Notes: generated from the letters alone by a model not told the origin. 64,000 nucleotides of DNA from Aliiroseovarius sediminilitoris (GCF_900109955.1 NZ_FOJB01000003.1:62001-126000); one strand, 5' to 3'. Positions 32,647 to 42,935 are shown, numbered from the stretch's first letter. Made by a program: numbers and translations.

Positions 32647-35403
32647 ATGCAATCAGTGAGCGACTATTACTCCGCGCTTCAACTACGGTCTGACCGCTGG
32701 AGCGCCTTGCGCGACGCCACCGCTGCCCTTTCGCGGGATGCCGAGGGTGAAAAATCAAAGCAGTTGATCGGAAAGATTGGACAGCTTTTTGACTCGCTGT
32801 CCTTGATCGAAGCCTATTGGGCTTTCCCTGGCATGCAGGCGTTTGACGTCATTCGCCGCCAGTTCGAACATCGGAAATATGACGACGTTGCCTTTTCGGT
32901 TCAGCGCATAACCCGGGCCCTGACGACGGGCGCATATCGGCGCAGGCAAGTTCCGCTGGAACGCGACAGCGTGGACGCCGACGAACATGAAGACGAGGTC
33001 GTCCAGTCTTTGGAAGCGCGGGCGTTGACCAAGCCCTATTTCGAGGTTCTGGTCGTCGATGACCTGAATGAACATCAGGAACGCTGGCTAAAAAACAGCT
33101 TTTCGCGAATGCGGCGCGATGAAGACCCGTTTCACTATGAAATCGTGGTGGTTCCCAGCCTGCAAGATGCGTTGATCGGGGTGCTGTTCAACCACAACAT
33201 TCAGGCCATCGTCGTGCGCCCCGGTTTGAAGATGGATTCACAGGTCGAACTGGCCATTCTGACACGCTATCTGAACCGCGCTGGCGGGATCGAGGATATC
33301 GAGGCGCTAGAGCCTGAAAGCTACGGACCGGAACTGTGCCGGTTGGTTGCAAAGGTCCGCCCTGAACTTGATGCCTATCTGGTCACGGATCGTTCGGTCG
33401 AAGATATCGCCGGGCTGGATCTGGGAATTTGTCGCCGAGTTTTCTATAATCAGGAAGATTTTCTTGAGCTTCATCTGAACATCCTGCGCGGCGTTCAGGC
33501 GCGGTATAAAACACCGTTTTTCACCGCACTGGTCGAATATTCAAAGCAACCCACCGGTGTGTTCCATGCCCTGCCCATCAGCCGCGGGAAATCCATTTCA
33601 CGCAGCCATTGGATTCAGGATATGGGCGCGTTTTACGGCCCCAACATCTTCATGGCCGAGACTTCGGCCACATCGGGCGGTCTGGACAGTTTGCTGGAAC
33701 CCCACGGCCCGATCAAAGAGGCGCAGGAACTGGCAAGTCGTGCGTTTGGCTCTAAGCAGACATTCTTTGCCACCAATGGCACGTCAACCTGCAATAAAAT
33801 CGTTGTGCAGGCTCTGGTTCGGCCGGGCGACATTGTTCTGGTCGATCGTGATTGCCACAAATCGCACCATTACGGCATGGTTCTGGCCGGGGCGCAGGTT
33901 GTCTATCTCGATAGCTATCCATTGAATGAATATTCGATGTATGGCGCGGTGCCATTGCGTGAGATCAAGCATCAACTGCTCAAACTCAAGGCCGAGGGCA
34001 AGCTGGAACGCGTGCGGATGCTGTTGCTGACGAACTGCACGTTCGATGGCATCGTTTACAACGTCGAGCGGGTGATGGAAGAATGTCTGGCGATCAAACC
34101 CGACCTTGTTTTCCTGTGGGATGAGGCCTGGTTCGCCTTTGCCCGGTTTGGGCCGACCTATCGTCAGCGCACCGCCATGAATGCCGCAAACAACCTGCGT
34201 GACCGACTGCGCACCAAGGATCACGAACGGGCTTATCTTGAACAGCAAAAGCAGCTTGAGAAAGCCGATGATGAAACCATCCTGAACACGCACCTCATCC
34301 CGCCGCCGGATGCCAGAATTCGTGTCTATGCAACCCATTCAACCCACAAGACCCTGACCTCGTTACGGCAAGGGTCGATGATCCATGTCAACGATCAGGA
34401 CTTCAAAGGCGAGGTCGAGGCCAGCTTCCGCGAAGCCTATATGACCCATACGTCAACGTCGCCAAATTACCAGATCATCGCCTCTTTGGATGTCGGCAGA
34501 CGGCAGGTAGAGCTTGAAGGCTTTGAATTTGTTCAGCGACAGGTTGAGGCCGCGATGTCGATGCGCCGGGCGATTTCGACCCATCCAAAATTGCAGAAAT
34601 ACTTCAAGGTTTTGACGGCGGGCGACATGATCCCCGAACAACATCGTGAAAGTGGCGTTCAAAGCTATTATGATTCCGAACAAGGTTGGACCGACATCTG
34701 GGATTGTTGGGAAAAGGACGAGTTCGTGCTTGATGCCACCCGCGTCACCCTTGCCGTGGGAGGCACCGGTTGGGACGGGGACACGTTCAAGACAAAGATC
34801 CTGATGGATAAATACGGAATTCAGATCAACAAGACCTCGCGCAACACGGTTTTGTTCATGACCAATATCGGCACAACCCGATCATCCGTCGCCTATCTGA
34901 TCGAGGTTCTGGTCGAAATTGCCTCAGACCTTGATGACCTGCTTGATGATGCGTCGATCATGGAACGGCGCGGATTTGAAAAGCGGGTCAACAATCTGAT
35001 GCATGATTTGCCGCCCCTGCCTGATTTCAGCCGGTTCCACGACAGTTTCCGCACGGACCAGACAACATCCGAAGGCGATATCCGTTCGGCGTTTTTTCTA
35101 AGTTATGATGAAAAGAACTGTGATTATCTGGAGCTTGATGGATCGTTGATATCCGCCGAGGAAGGCGGCGAGGATGTGGTGTCGGCCTCGTTCATCATTC
35201 CCTACCCCCCAGGCTTTCCGATCCTGGTGCCGGGGCAGGTCGTCAGCGCTGAAATCCTGGCCTTCATGCGCGCGCTGGATGTGAGCGAGATCCACGGATA
35301 CCGCGAAGACCTGGGGCTGCGGGTGTTTACCCAGGATGCTCTGAAGCAGCAGATGAAGACAAATACGGCCCGACTGAAACTGAATGCCGCGCGAAATAAA
35401 TAA
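32647..35403 (+). CDS. Large PLP-dependent Orn/Lys/Arg-decarboxylase-family enzyme
   Basis: 918 residues, longer than the ~710-760 of LdcC/AdiA. Residues about 130-200 resemble the receiver-like wing domain of inducible decarboxylases (FEVLVVDDLNEHQERWLKNS). The core has the PLP-phosphate site ATNGTSTCNKIVVQALVRPGD, the cofactor Asp in LVFLWDEAWFAFARF and the Schiff-base Lys568 in ATHSTHKTLTSLRQGS. The extra length includes a ~140-residue N-terminal helical region. A coiled, Lys/Glu-rich insertion (LRDRLRTKDHERAYLEQQKQ) sits before the PLP lysine. It should decarboxylate a basic or related amino acid to an amine. The ATP-grasp gene follows after 22 bp. Confidence 0.85.
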   Translation: MQSVSDYYSALQLRSDRWSALRDATAALSRDAEGEKSKQLIGKIGQLFDSLSLIEAYWAFPGMQAFDVIRRQFEHRKYDDVAFSVQRITRALTTGAYRRRQVPLERDSVDADEHEDEVVQSLEARALTKPYFEVLVVDDLNEHQERWLKNSFSRMRRDEDPFHYEIVVVPSLQDALIGVLFNHNIQAIVVRPGLKMDSQVELAILTRYLNRAGGIEDIEALEPESYGPELCRLVAKVRPELDAYLVTDRSVEDIAGLDLGICRRVFYNQEDFLELHLNILRGVQARYKTPFFTALVEYSKQPTGVFHALPISRGKSISRSHWIQDMGAFYGPNIFMAETSATSGGLDSLLEPHGPIKEAQELASRAFGSKQTFFATNGTSTCNKIVVQALVRPGDIVLVDRDCHKSHHYGMVLAGAQVVYLDSYPLNEYSMYGAVPLREIKHQLLKLKAEGKLERVRMLLLTNCTFDGIVYNVERVMEECLAIKPDLVFLWDEAWFAFARFGPTYRQRTAMNAANNLRDRLRTKDHERAYLEQQKQLEKADDETILNTHLIPPPDARIRVYATHSTHKTLTSLRQGSMIHVNDQDFKGEVEASFREAYMTHTSTSPNYQIIASLDVGRRQVELEGFEFVQRQVEAAMSMRRAISTHPKLQKYFKVLTAGDMIPEQHRESGVQSYYDSEQGWTDIWDCWEKDEFVLDATRVTLAVGGTGWDGDTFKTKILMDKYGIQINKTSRNTVLFMTNIGTTRSSVAYLIEVLVEIASDLDDLLDDASIMERRGFEKRVNNLMHDLPPLPDFSRFHDSFRTDQTTSEGDIRSAFFLSYDEKNCDYLELDGSLISAEEGGEDVVSASFIIPYPPGFPILVPGQVVSAEILAFMRALDVSEIHGYREDLGLRVFTQDALKQQMKTNTARLKLNAARNK

Positions 35404-35425
35404 TACAAGAACAGGGAGAACGATA

Positions 35426-36886
35426 ATGCCAACAGCTGTCTTGAAGAACATATCCGAGATCAGACGCCATTTTCACCGCAATGAGGATCCGATCTATTTT
35501 ATTTCAGCGACCAATTTCAACCTGTTGGGCCTGGACGAATGGTGCAAGAACTTCAAATACATATGCTATATCGACTGCTACGATGGCAAGCATCCCAACG
35601 TGTTCTGTCCGTCCGAACAACCTCATGCGGAATTCCAATCAATCGAAGATATCAACAACTACCTTCTTCAGCACAAGGAAGTGATCGACCTTGTGAAACG
35701 GCGTGGCGGCAAGCCAAAGTTTGTGTTTCTGATGTTCGATGAAGAAACCGAGCGTTTGGCCAAAGAACTGGGCGCCGAAGTGTGGTTTCCCAAGGCCAAG
35801 CTGCGCACCAAGATGGACAACAAGATCGAAACCGTGCGCATCGGCAACAAAGCCGGGGTTCCGTCGGTGCCCAACGTCCTGGCCGAAGTCAAAGACTATG
35901 ACGATCTGCGCAAGACCTGCGAGAAAGCAGGCATTGGTCACGATCTGGTCTTGCAGTCGGCCTTTGGGGACAGCGGGCACACGACGTTCTTCATCAAATC
36001 CGAGGCTGATTTCCGCCGCCACGAGCATGAAATCGTAGGCGAAGGCGAGATCAAGATCATGAAACGGATCGACTGCCGCGGCTCTGCGATTGAAGCCTGT
36101 GCCACCAGGCAAGGCACGATTGTCGGCCCGCTGATGACCGAGCTTGTCGGCTTCAAGGAACTGACCCCCTATCGTGGCGGCTGGTGTGGCAACGAAATCC
36201 TGTCCACCGCGTTCCCGCCCAAAGTGCGCCAGAAAGCCCGTGAACTGACCTTCAAATTCGGTGAGCAGTTGCGAAAAGAAGGCTATCGCGGCTATTTCGA
36301 GCTGGATTTCCTGATCGACAAAAAAACTGGTGACATCTGGTTGGGAGAGTTGAACCCGCGCATTACCGGCGCGTCTTCCATGACCAACCACGCCGCTTTT
36401 GCGCATGCCGACGCCCCTTTGTTTCTGTTCCATCTGCTTGAGTTTTCGAAAAAGAAATTCGAGCTGGATGTGAACGAGTTGAACAATCGCTGGGCCGACC
36501 CCGCGATGATCGACAGTTGGTCACAGATGGTTATCAAACACACGGAAGATAACGTCGATATTGCGACCGAAGTGCCCGAAACCGGCATTTACAGGATGCG
36601 CGAAGACGGCAGCATCAATTTTGACCGTTTCGACTATCACCGTCGTGCCGTGGAAAGCGAGAACGAGGCGTTTTTCCTGCGCATTCTACAGCCGGGTGAC
36701 TATCGATACGAGGGGGCCGACATCGGCATTCTTGTGACCCGTGGCCGTTCGATGACGCCGGGGTTCAAGTTGAACGAACGCGGCAAGCGCTGGATTCACG
36801 GCATCAAGCAAGGCGTGTCAGGCCGCCCCCTCCCGGTGGTCGAGGCGGGACCCGCGCTTGCCGATCCAGCCTTCAAAATACTGTAG
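35426..36886 (+). CDS. ATP-grasp ligase (biotin-carboxylase-like fold)
   Basis: 486 residues. An N-terminal pre-ATP-grasp region (EDPIYFISATNFNLLGLDEW) precedes the nucleotide-binding core: KLRTKMDNKIETVRIGNKAGVPSVP, the glycine-rich loop QSAFGDSGHTTFFIKS, and the metal-binding end GYFELDFLIDKKTGDIWLGE followed by LNPRITGASSMTN. ATP-grasp enzymes activate a carboxylate as acyl-phosphate and join it to an amine. Here the amine could be the decarboxylase product. No biotin-carrier gene is nearby, so a biotin carboxylase role is unlikely. The ATG at 35426 follows AGGGAGAACG. Confidence 0.83.
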   Translation: MPTAVLKNISEIRRHFHRNEDPIYFISATNFNLLGLDEWCKNFKYICYIDCYDGKHPNVFCPSEQPHAEFQSIEDINNYLLQHKEVIDLVKRRGGKPKFVFLMFDEETERLAKELGAEVWFPKAKLRTKMDNKIETVRIGNKAGVPSVPNVLAEVKDYDDLRKTCEKAGIGHDLVLQSAFGDSGHTTFFIKSEADFRRHEHEIVGEGEIKIMKRIDCRGSAIEACATRQGTIVGPLMTELVGFKELTPYRGGWCGNEILSTAFPPKVRQKARELTFKFGEQLRKEGYRGYFELDFLIDKKTGDIWLGELNPRITGASSMTNHAAFAHADAPLFLFHLLEFSKKKFELDVNELNNRWADPAMIDSWSQMVIKHTEDNVDIATEVPETGIYRMREDGSINFDRFDYHRRAVESENEAFFLRILQPGDYRYEGADIGILVTRGRSMTPGFKLNERGKRWIHGIKQGVSGRPLPVVEAGPALADPAFKIL

Positions 36887-36898
36887 GTCCCTGCACCC

Positions 36899-37879
36899 AT
36901 GCGACTGAATTGGCGCGCCATTTCCGAAGCTGAACCCGGTCCTAAATGGGCCGGGTTGTTTGAAGAATACTGGCCCGCCTATCATCGTTGGTGGATGAGC
37001 GAAGGCGCAGAAGCCCGACCCGGATATTGGGACAGCCTGCAAGCCTTGAAAAAGCATATGCCCGAAATGCTGCCGCTTTATGGAGAGCTTTGTGAACTGG
37101 CGGGCGGTTCTGACCACGCCGCGCGATTTCTGAGCTTTTATTGCCCGCCTGCCTATTTGTCCGGCTGTTCGCAGGCAATCTGGCCGGGGGCAGAGCCGGT
37201 TCTGGTGCGCAACTATGATTATAGCCCGCACGCCTTTGACAGCCTGATCCTGCACACCAGATGGAAAGGCAGAACCGTAATGGGCACCAGTGACGGTTTG
37301 TGGGGACTTGTGGATGGTGTGAACGACGCGGGTCTTGCGATCTCGCTTACGTTTGGCGGGCGTCGGGTGGTGGGTGACGGCTTTGGCGTGCCATTGATCC
37401 TGCGCTATGTTTTGCAAACCTGCGAGACTGCGGCAGAGGCCGGTAAAGTGCTGGCGCGTGTGCCCACGCATATGAGCTATAACGTCACCGTGGTGGATGC
37501 AAAACGCCGCTATCTGACGGCTTTGATGGCACCGGATCGGGCGACGCTCATTACCCATGCGGCTGTTGCAACAAATCATCAGGAAAAGGTCGAATGGGCA
37601 AGCCACGCGCGGCTTACCGCGACAGTCGAGCGCGAACGTTTCTTACTTCAGCGCCTCACCCTGCACACCGAACCCGAAGAAAAATTCATCGGTGCCTTTT
37701 TGAAACCACCGTTGTACTCGTCCGCTTTCGATCATGGTTTCGGCACGCTTTACACCGCAGTCTATCGACCGAGAAAACTGGAAATGGAAGTTTACTGGCC
37801 GAAAGCACGTTGGCGGCTGGACCTTCGGAAATTCCAGGAAGGTGAACAACAGATTTTCACGCCAACACTTGCGGTCTAA
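36899..37879 (+). CDS. C45-family Ntn-hydrolase / acyltransferase
   Basis: 326 residues of the acyl-CoA:6-aminopenicillanate acyltransferase (IAT)-like family. The nucleophile is Cys90 in YLSGCSQAIWPG, preceded by Gly89, so autocleavage at Gly89-Cys90 is expected, as at Gly102-Cys103 of the fungal enzyme. The following RNYDYSP stretch is the conserved partner motif. No signal peptide is seen. It starts 12 bp after the ATP-grasp gene. It would cleave or transfer an amide-linked group, a plausible final or recycling step for a product of the ATP-grasp ligase. Confidence 0.83.
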   Translation: MRLNWRAISEAEPGPKWAGLFEEYWPAYHRWWMSEGAEARPGYWDSLQALKKHMPEMLPLYGELCELAGGSDHAARFLSFYCPPAYLSGCSQAIWPGAEPVLVRNYDYSPHAFDSLILHTRWKGRTVMGTSDGLWGLVDGVNDAGLAISLTFGGRRVVGDGFGVPLILRYVLQTCETAAEAGKVLARVPTHMSYNVTVVDAKRRYLTALMAPDRATLITHAAVATNHQEKVEWASHARLTATVERERFLLQRLTLHTEPEEKFIGAFLKPPLYSSAFDHGFGTLYTAVYRPRKLEMEVYWPKARWRLDLRKFQEGEQQIFTPTLAV

Positions 37880-37908
37880 GACTCCGCCGATTTCGTCAAG
37901 CCAATACA

Positions 37909-38415
37909 TCATCCGCTGTGTGGTGGGACGTAAGGTTGGACCTTCGGGATCCAGCGCGGCACCGAGGCTTTGTAATCCAGGTATTCCTTGCCAAATCGCC
38001 GCGCCAGGCCAGGTTCTTCCACGAAGGCAAAATAGATGGTGTTGAGTATAAAGAACCCCACGCCCCACCCCAACAGCGCCAAGCTGCCTAACGCAACTGC
38101 TTCCGCAATGATGATCAAAATGACCGACGTGAGCATTGGGTTGCGCATATGACGGTAAGGTCCGCTGACGACAAACTTTTTCGGCGGATCCCAGGGCGCG
38201 GGCGTTCCTTCGCCCTCGTGCAAGAACTGCGTCATCGTCTTGATGGCAAGCGCAAATGCCGGTGCGGCCAAGATCGCGGCCATCACCCATGCCAGCGCGC
38301 CACTCTGCAACCGGTTGAAGGGCCAGCCATCGCCAAGCCATTGGATGAATAACGGAACATAGATCAAGGCCGTCCCCGGCAGGATCAAAACCGCTTTGGT
38401 CATTCGCCAGAACAT
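37909..38415 (-). CDS. Isoprenylcysteine carboxylmethyltransferase-like membrane protein
   Basis: 168 residues with about four membrane segments. The C-terminal half carries the ICMT/phospholipid methyltransferase signature (FVVSGPYRHMRNPMLTSV and EEPGLARRFGKEYLDYKASVPRWIP), which binds S-adenosylmethionine. Bacterial members act on unknown lipids or small molecules. It converges on the C45 gene with 29 bp between stops and lies 61 bp downstream of the Fe-alcohol dehydrogenase on the same strand. Confidence 0.82.
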   Translation of the reverse strand: MFWRMTKAVLILPGTALIYVPLFIQWLGDGWPFNRLQSGALAWVMAAILAAPAFALAIKTMTQFLHEGEGTPAPWDPPKKFVVSGPYRHMRNPMLTSVILIIIAEAVALGSLALLGWGVGFFILNTIYFAFVEEPGLARRFGKEYLDYKASVPRWIPKVQPYVPPHSG

Positions 38416-38476
38416 ACCGATATCCTATCACAACTGTCCTGCCACGGCAGTCCGGTTCTGGACATATCCGCTTGGC

Positions 38477-39631
38477 TTACCCGCGCGGCACGCCGTTTTG
38501 CAATATTGTCATCACGTCAGGTGCAGTCAGTTGGACAGGGTTGGCCTTCATCGAACTGGATTTCAGTGCATCGTGTATCAGTGCGTCCGCTTGTGTCTGG
38601 TCGGCCAATAGATCAACCAAGTCCGGGATACCCTGCAAGTCAAACACGTCTGAAAGTTCGGTGAAACTCCGATCACCCCAACCATCAAACACCGCCACGA
38701 TTTTGCGCTTCAGAAAGTCGTATCTTTCCAAACTGCCCCCTTCGGCTTTCGTGCGTTGAAAATTCACATCCAGCGACGGGCCAAGAAGGTTCGCGCAAAT
38801 CATTCCGTGCGCAAGGTTGGTTTTCCCACCAATCACACCGGCAAGCCCGTGGACCGCACCAAGACCAGCGTTTGCAAGCGCGATGCCGCTGATCATGCTG
38901 ACATAGGCCAACGCGTCGCGTGCATCTGGGTCCTCGCACCTCATCAACGTCGCCACGGCTTGCAACCCCATCGGGATAGCAGGTCGACACAGCGCATCGG
39001 TCAACGGGTTCGCCCGGCAGGACAGAAATGGCTCGATCACCTGTGTGACCGCATCCAGACCCGACGACACAGTGACCTGTCTCGGCGCGTTGTCGGTCAG
39101 GGCGGGATCGACGATGGCCATTGTCGGATACATGCGATCATCGCGCAGGCTGACCTTCAGGGCGGCATCGGGCACGCTGATCACGGCATTTCTGGTCATT
39201 TCGGCGCCCGTCCCTGCCGTCGTGGGCACAGCGACAAGCGGCAGCGGTTGTGCGCCAAGTGGCAGGCCTGCCCCGACCACTTCCAGATGGTCCATCAGAT
39301 CGCTGCCCGATGGGATCAGCGCCGCTGCCGCCTTGCCCAGATCAATCGCCGAGCCGCCACCAATGGCCAGCACCGCCTGAACCTGATGTGCACGCCCTGC
39401 GTTCACCGCCAGTTCCACTTGCGACACCGTTGGCTCGCCCTTAGCGAAAACCGTTTCAAGCGTTGCACCTTTTTGGACAAGGTCATGGGCGATGTCGTCA
39501 ACCCGATCGACCGAGCGCCCGCGCACCAAAAGAATGCGTTCTCCAAAACTCAGCACGTGGTCGCAGACGGTGTCCGCCTGTCCACGGCCAAACAGGGTTT
39601 TTCCCGGTGTTTTGAAACCAAAGGGCGTCAT
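38477..39631 (-). CDS. Iron-containing alcohol dehydrogenase
   Basis: 384 residues, usual length. NAD site GGGSAIDLGKAAA, substrate/metal stretch PTTAGTGAEMTRNAVIS, and metal-binding His in LGAVHGLAGVIGGKTNLAHGMICA are present. It starts 15 bp after glpK on the same strand, so it is probably the last or next-to-last gene of the glycerol operon. It could act on glycerol-derived or related short alcohols. The exact substrate is not clear. Confidence 0.85.
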   Translation of the reverse strand: MTPFGFKTPGKTLFGRGQADTVCDHVLSFGERILLVRGRSVDRVDDIAHDLVQKGATLETVFAKGEPTVSQVELAVNAGRAHQVQAVLAIGGGSAIDLGKAAAALIPSGSDLMDHLEVVGAGLPLGAQPLPLVAVPTTAGTGAEMTRNAVISVPDAALKVSLRDDRMYPTMAIVDPALTDNAPRQVTVSSGLDAVTQVIEPFLSCRANPLTDALCRPAIPMGLQAVATLMRCEDPDARDALAYVSMISGIALANAGLGAVHGLAGVIGGKTNLAHGMICANLLGPSLDVNFQRTKAEGGSLERYDFLKRKIVAVFDGWGDRSFTELSDVFDLQGIPDLVDLLADQTQADALIHDALKSSSMKANPVQLTAPDVMTILQNGVPRG

Positions 39632-39646
39632 GTCATGCCGTGCGTT

Positions 39647-41125
39647 CTAGAAAGAAAGTGTCGCCGCGACGGCGCGTTTCCAAGCCGCGTATTTTCTGTC
39701 GCGATCCGCACTCGCCATGGTCGGAGTGAATTGATGTTCAAGCGCCCAGGTGCGGGCAAATTCTGCCTGTCCGGGATAAACACCGGCGCGCTGTCCGGCC
39801 AACCAGGCTGCACCCATTGCCGTGGTTTCCAGCACTGCGGGGCGGTCGACTGCGGCTCCGATGATATCGGCCAAGAACTGCATCGTGAAATCCGAGGCGC
39901 TCATCCCGCCATCGACGCGCAGGGTCGCGGTCTCGGCGTCGCCCATGTCAGCCTGCATCGCCTCAAGCAAATCGCGGGTTTGGAAGCCAATGCTTTCCAG
40001 CGCCGCACGGGCAAATTCGGCGGGCCCGGAATTGCGGGTCAGGCCAAACACTGCGCCGCGACATTCGGCATTCCAGTAAGGCGCACCCAGGCCGGTAAAG
40101 GCGGGAACCAGCACAAGCGATTGCGCCGGATCGGCGGCTTCGGCCAGTGGCTGGGTCTCGGGCGCGCTGGTAATGATTTGCAACCCATCGCGCAGCCATT
40201 GCACCACCGCCCCGGCGATAAAGATAGACCCTTCCAGCGCATAGGTCGGTTTGCCGTCAAGCTGATAGGCGATGGTGGTCAGCAGCCGGTTCTGGCTGAC
40301 GACCGGCGCATCACCGGTATTGAGCAGCGCAAAACACCCGGTGCCATAGGTCGATTTCAGCATGCCCGGTTCGAAACACGCCTGCCCCACCGTCGCCGCC
40401 TGTTGATCGCCTGCGACACCAAGGATCGGGATCGGCGCCCCAAAGGTCTTGGTCACGCCGAAATCTGCGGCGCAATCCAGCACTTCGGGCAACAGCGCCA
40501 TCGGGATGTCCAGCATCTTGCACATGGTGGCCGACCAGCGCCCCTTGCGGATGTCGTAAAGCATTGTGCGTGCGGCATTTGTGGCGTCGGTCACATGGCG
40601 CTGGCCGTCAGTCAGGTTCCATATCATCCAGCTGTCCACTGTGCCAAAAGCAAGCTCTCCGGCCTCGGCTTGCGCGCGCGCGCCGTCAACATTGTCCAGC
40701 AGCCAGCGCACTTTGGTGGCACTGAAATAGGGGTCCAGCAACAATCCGGTTCTGTCGCGCACAGTTGCTTCATGACCCTGTTCTTTCAGCGATTGGCACA
40801 GGTCTGATGTGCGGCGGTCCTGCCAGACAATCGCATTGTGGATCGGCTTGCCGGTGGCGCGGTCCCAGATCAGGGTGGTTTCACGCTGGTTGGTAATTCC
40901 CAAGGCGGTGATGTCAGCGGCGCTTAGCCCGCCCTTGTCCAGTGCTGCACGACAGGTTGACAGGGTGGTGGACCACAGGTCGCCGGCATCGTGTTCAACC
41001 CAACCGGATGCCGGAAAATGTTGTGGAAATTCCTCTTGGGCGCTGGCGACAATTTTCATGTCTGCATCGAAAACAAGCGCGCGACTGGACGTTGTGCCCT
41101 GGTCGATAGCGAGGATATGGGTCAT
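39647..41125 (-). CDS. glpK: Glycerol kinase
   Basis: 492 residues, usual length. It phosphorylates glycerol to glycerol-3-phosphate. FGGY-kinase motifs are visible: the N-terminal phosphate loop [17 protein letters not shown], the substrate site [15 protein letters not shown], and the signature [19 protein letters not shown]. It follows glpV with an 88-bp gap that holds a strong hairpin. The ATG at 41125 is chosen since the extended frame upstream overlaps that hairpin. Confidence 0.95.
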   Translation of the reverse strand: MTHILAIDQGTTSSRALVFDADMKIVASAQEEFPQHFPASGWVEHDAGDLWSTTLSTCRAALDKGGLSAADITALGITNQRETTLIWDRATGKPIHNAIVWQDRRTSDLCQSLKEQGHEATVRDRTGLLLDPYFSATKVRWLLDNVDGARAQAEAGELAFGTVDSWMIWNLTDGQRHVTDATNAARTMLYDIRKGRWSATMCKMLDIPMALLPEVLDCAADFGVTKTFGAPIPILGVAGDQQAATVGQACFEPGMLKSTYGTGCFALLNTGDAPVVSQNRLLTTIAYQLDGKPTYALEGSIFIAGAVVQWLRDGLQIITSAPETQPLAEAADPAQSLVLVPAFTGLGAPYWNAECRGAVFGLTRNSGPAEFARAALESIGFQTRDLLEAMQADMGDAETATLRVDGGMSASDFTMQFLADIIGAAVDRPAVLETTAMGAAWLAGQRAGVYPGQAEFARTWALEHQFTPTMASADRDRKYAAWKRAVAATLSF

Positions 41126-41181
41126 GGCGCGTCTCCTCGTCTGGATGATAGCCAAGTGAAACTTCTTGAAATTCAAAGGGT

Positions 41182-41205
41182 GGTCGGGGCCTTCTGGCCC
41201 CGACC
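41182..41205 (-). promoter_or_regulatory. Intercistronic hairpin between glpV and glpK
   Basis: GGTCGGGGCC (41182-41191) pairs perfectly with GGCCCCGACC (41196-41205) around TTCT. The minus-strand sequence after it (ACCCTTTGAATTT) lacks a strong U-run, so it is probably an mRNA-stabilising or partial-termination element that boosts the binding protein over the kinase. Confidence 0.6.
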
Positions 41206-41213
41206 GGGAACGA

Positions 41214-42935
41214 TCAGTTCCAGGACGCAATCAGCTCGTCATAGCTGACCGTCTTGGGCTCTTCGTCTTCGTTGGCAAGTTTGGCCTTGGGCGAACCCGG
41301 CTGGCTCAGCCAGTATTCCGGATCCTGTTCTTCGTTCATCTTCGGGCCAATATCGCCCTGGATGCCGGCGCGTTCAAGACGCTCCAGAACCCGTTCCTGG
41401 TCAGCACACAGACTGTCCAGAGCTTCCTGCGGAGTTTTCGCACCGGACATAGCGTCGCCGATATTCTGCCACCACAGTTGCGCGAGCTTCGGATAATCCG
41501 GAACGTTGGTGCCGGTCGGCGACCATGCAACACGGGCCGGCGAACGATAGAACTCGATCAGACCGCCAAGTTTGTCGGCACGCTCGGTGAAGCTCTCATG
41601 CTGGATTGTGCTTTCACGGATAAACGTCAGACCCACATGCGCTTTCTTCACGTCCACAGTCTTGGATGTGACGAACTGGGCATAGAGCCACGCCGCCTTG
41701 GCACGATCAACCGGGGTCGACTTCATCAGCGTCCAGGATCCAACGTCCTGATAGCCGATCTTGGTGCCTTCGGTCCAATACGCGCCATGCGGTGACGGCG
41801 CCATGCGCCATTTCGGCGTGCCGTCCTCGTTCATCACCGGCAGGTCGGGAATGACCGTTGCGGCGGTAAACGCGGTGTACCAGAACATCTGCTGGGCGAC
41901 GTTACCCTGCGCAGGAATTGGGCCTGCCTCAGAGAAGGTCATACCAGCCGCCGCAGGGGGCGAGTACTTCTCAAGCCACTCGATGGCCTTGGTCACGGCG
42001 TAGACGGCAGCGGGGCCATTGGTAGCACCCCCACGCGCGACGCACGAGCCGACGGGCTGCGAGTTCTCGTTCACGCGAATGCCCCATTCGTCAACCGGCA
42101 ACCCGTTCGGCTCACCCTTGTCGCCCGCACCGGCCATGGACAGCCACGCATCGGTGTAGCGCCAGCCAAGCGATGGGTCTTTCTTGCCATAGTCCATATT
42201 GCCAAAGACTTCGCCCTCGACGCCCATATGCGACAGGTCGCGACCGGTGAAGAATTCGGCAATGTCCTCGTATGCGGACCAGTTGACCGGAACGCCAAGG
42301 TCGTAGCCATAGGCTTCCTTGAAGTCGGCCTTGTTCTTGTCGTCATTGAACCAATCGTAGCGGAACCAATACAGGTTGGCGAACTGCTGATCAGGTAACT
42401 GATAAAGCTTGCCATCGGGCGCGGTCGTAAACTGCAGGCCGATGAAATCATCAAGATCAAGTCCGGGGTTGGTCACGTCCGCGCCTTCGCCGGCCATCCA
42501 GTCGGTCAGGTTGCGGGCTTGCTGATAGCGCCAGTGGGTGCCGATCAGATCGCTGTCATTGATATAGGCGTCATAGATATTCTCGCCCGACTGCATCTGG
42601 GTTTGCAGCTTTTCCACCACATCGCCTTCGCCGATCAGGTCATGTGTGACCTTGATGCCGGTGATTGCCGTGAAGGCCGGGGCAAGAACCTGGCTTTCGT
42701 ATTCGTGGGTGGTGATGGTTTCCGAGACAACCTTGATTTCCATACCAGTAAACGGAGCGGCAGCATCGATGAAGAACTGCATCTCGGCTTCTTGCGCGGC
42801 ACGGTCAAGCGACGAAAGATCGCCGATTTCAGCATCGAGAAAGGCCTGCGCCTCCTCCATGCCCGCAAAAGCGGTACTTCCCAGCAAGGTCAAGGCCATT
42901 GCCAGGGATGTGGTTGATTTCAACGTCAAGTTCAT
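41214..42935 (-). CDS. glpV: Glycerol ABC importer substrate-binding protein GlpV
   Basis: 573 residues with a signal peptide ([24 protein letters not shown]). Family-1 solute-binding protein, longer than most sugar-binding proteins, as known for GlpV. Visible stretches are [38 protein letters not shown] and a C-terminal [20 protein letters not shown]. Gene order glpD-S-T-P-Q-x-V-K matches the Rhizobium glycerol importer. It lies 94 bp after the DUF2160 gene. Confidence 0.93.
   Translation of the reverse strand: MNLTLKSTTSLAMALTLLGSTAFAGMEEAQAFLDAEIGDLSSLDRAAQEAEMQFFIDAAAPFTGMEIKVVSETITTHEYESQVLAPAFTAITGIKVTHDLIGEGDVVEKLQTQMQSGENIYDAYINDSDLIGTHWRYQQARNLTDWMAGEGADVTNPGLDLDDFIGLQFTTAPDGKLYQLPDQQFANLYWFRYDWFNDDKNKADFKEAYGYDLGVPVNWSAYEDIAEFFTGRDLSHMGVEGEVFGNMDYGKKDPSLGWRYTDAWLSMAGAGDKGEPNGLPVDEWGIRVNENSQPVGSCVARGGATNGPAAVYAVTKAIEWLEKYSPPAAAGMTFSEAGPIPAQGNVAQQMFWYTAFTAATVIPDLPVMNEDGTPKWRMAPSPHGAYWTEGTKIGYQDVGSWTLMKSTPVDRAKAAWLYAQFVTSKTVDVKKAHVGLTFIRESTIQHESFTERADKLGGLIEFYRSPARVAWSPTGTNVPDYPKLAQLWWQNIGDAMSGAKTPQEALDSLCADQERVLERLERAGIQGDIGPKMNEEQDPEYWLSQPGSPKAKLANEDEEPKTVSYDELIASWN

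Noticed and set aside
35426-36886. Biotin carboxylase call for the ATP-grasp gene
   Set aside because: No biotin-carrier or carboxyltransferase gene is near, and the operon content fits a ligase better.
38756-40807. Long plus-strand open frame (683 codons) over the Fe-alcohol dehydrogenase and glpK
   Set aside because: Antisense to two well-supported genes, with typical shadow composition.
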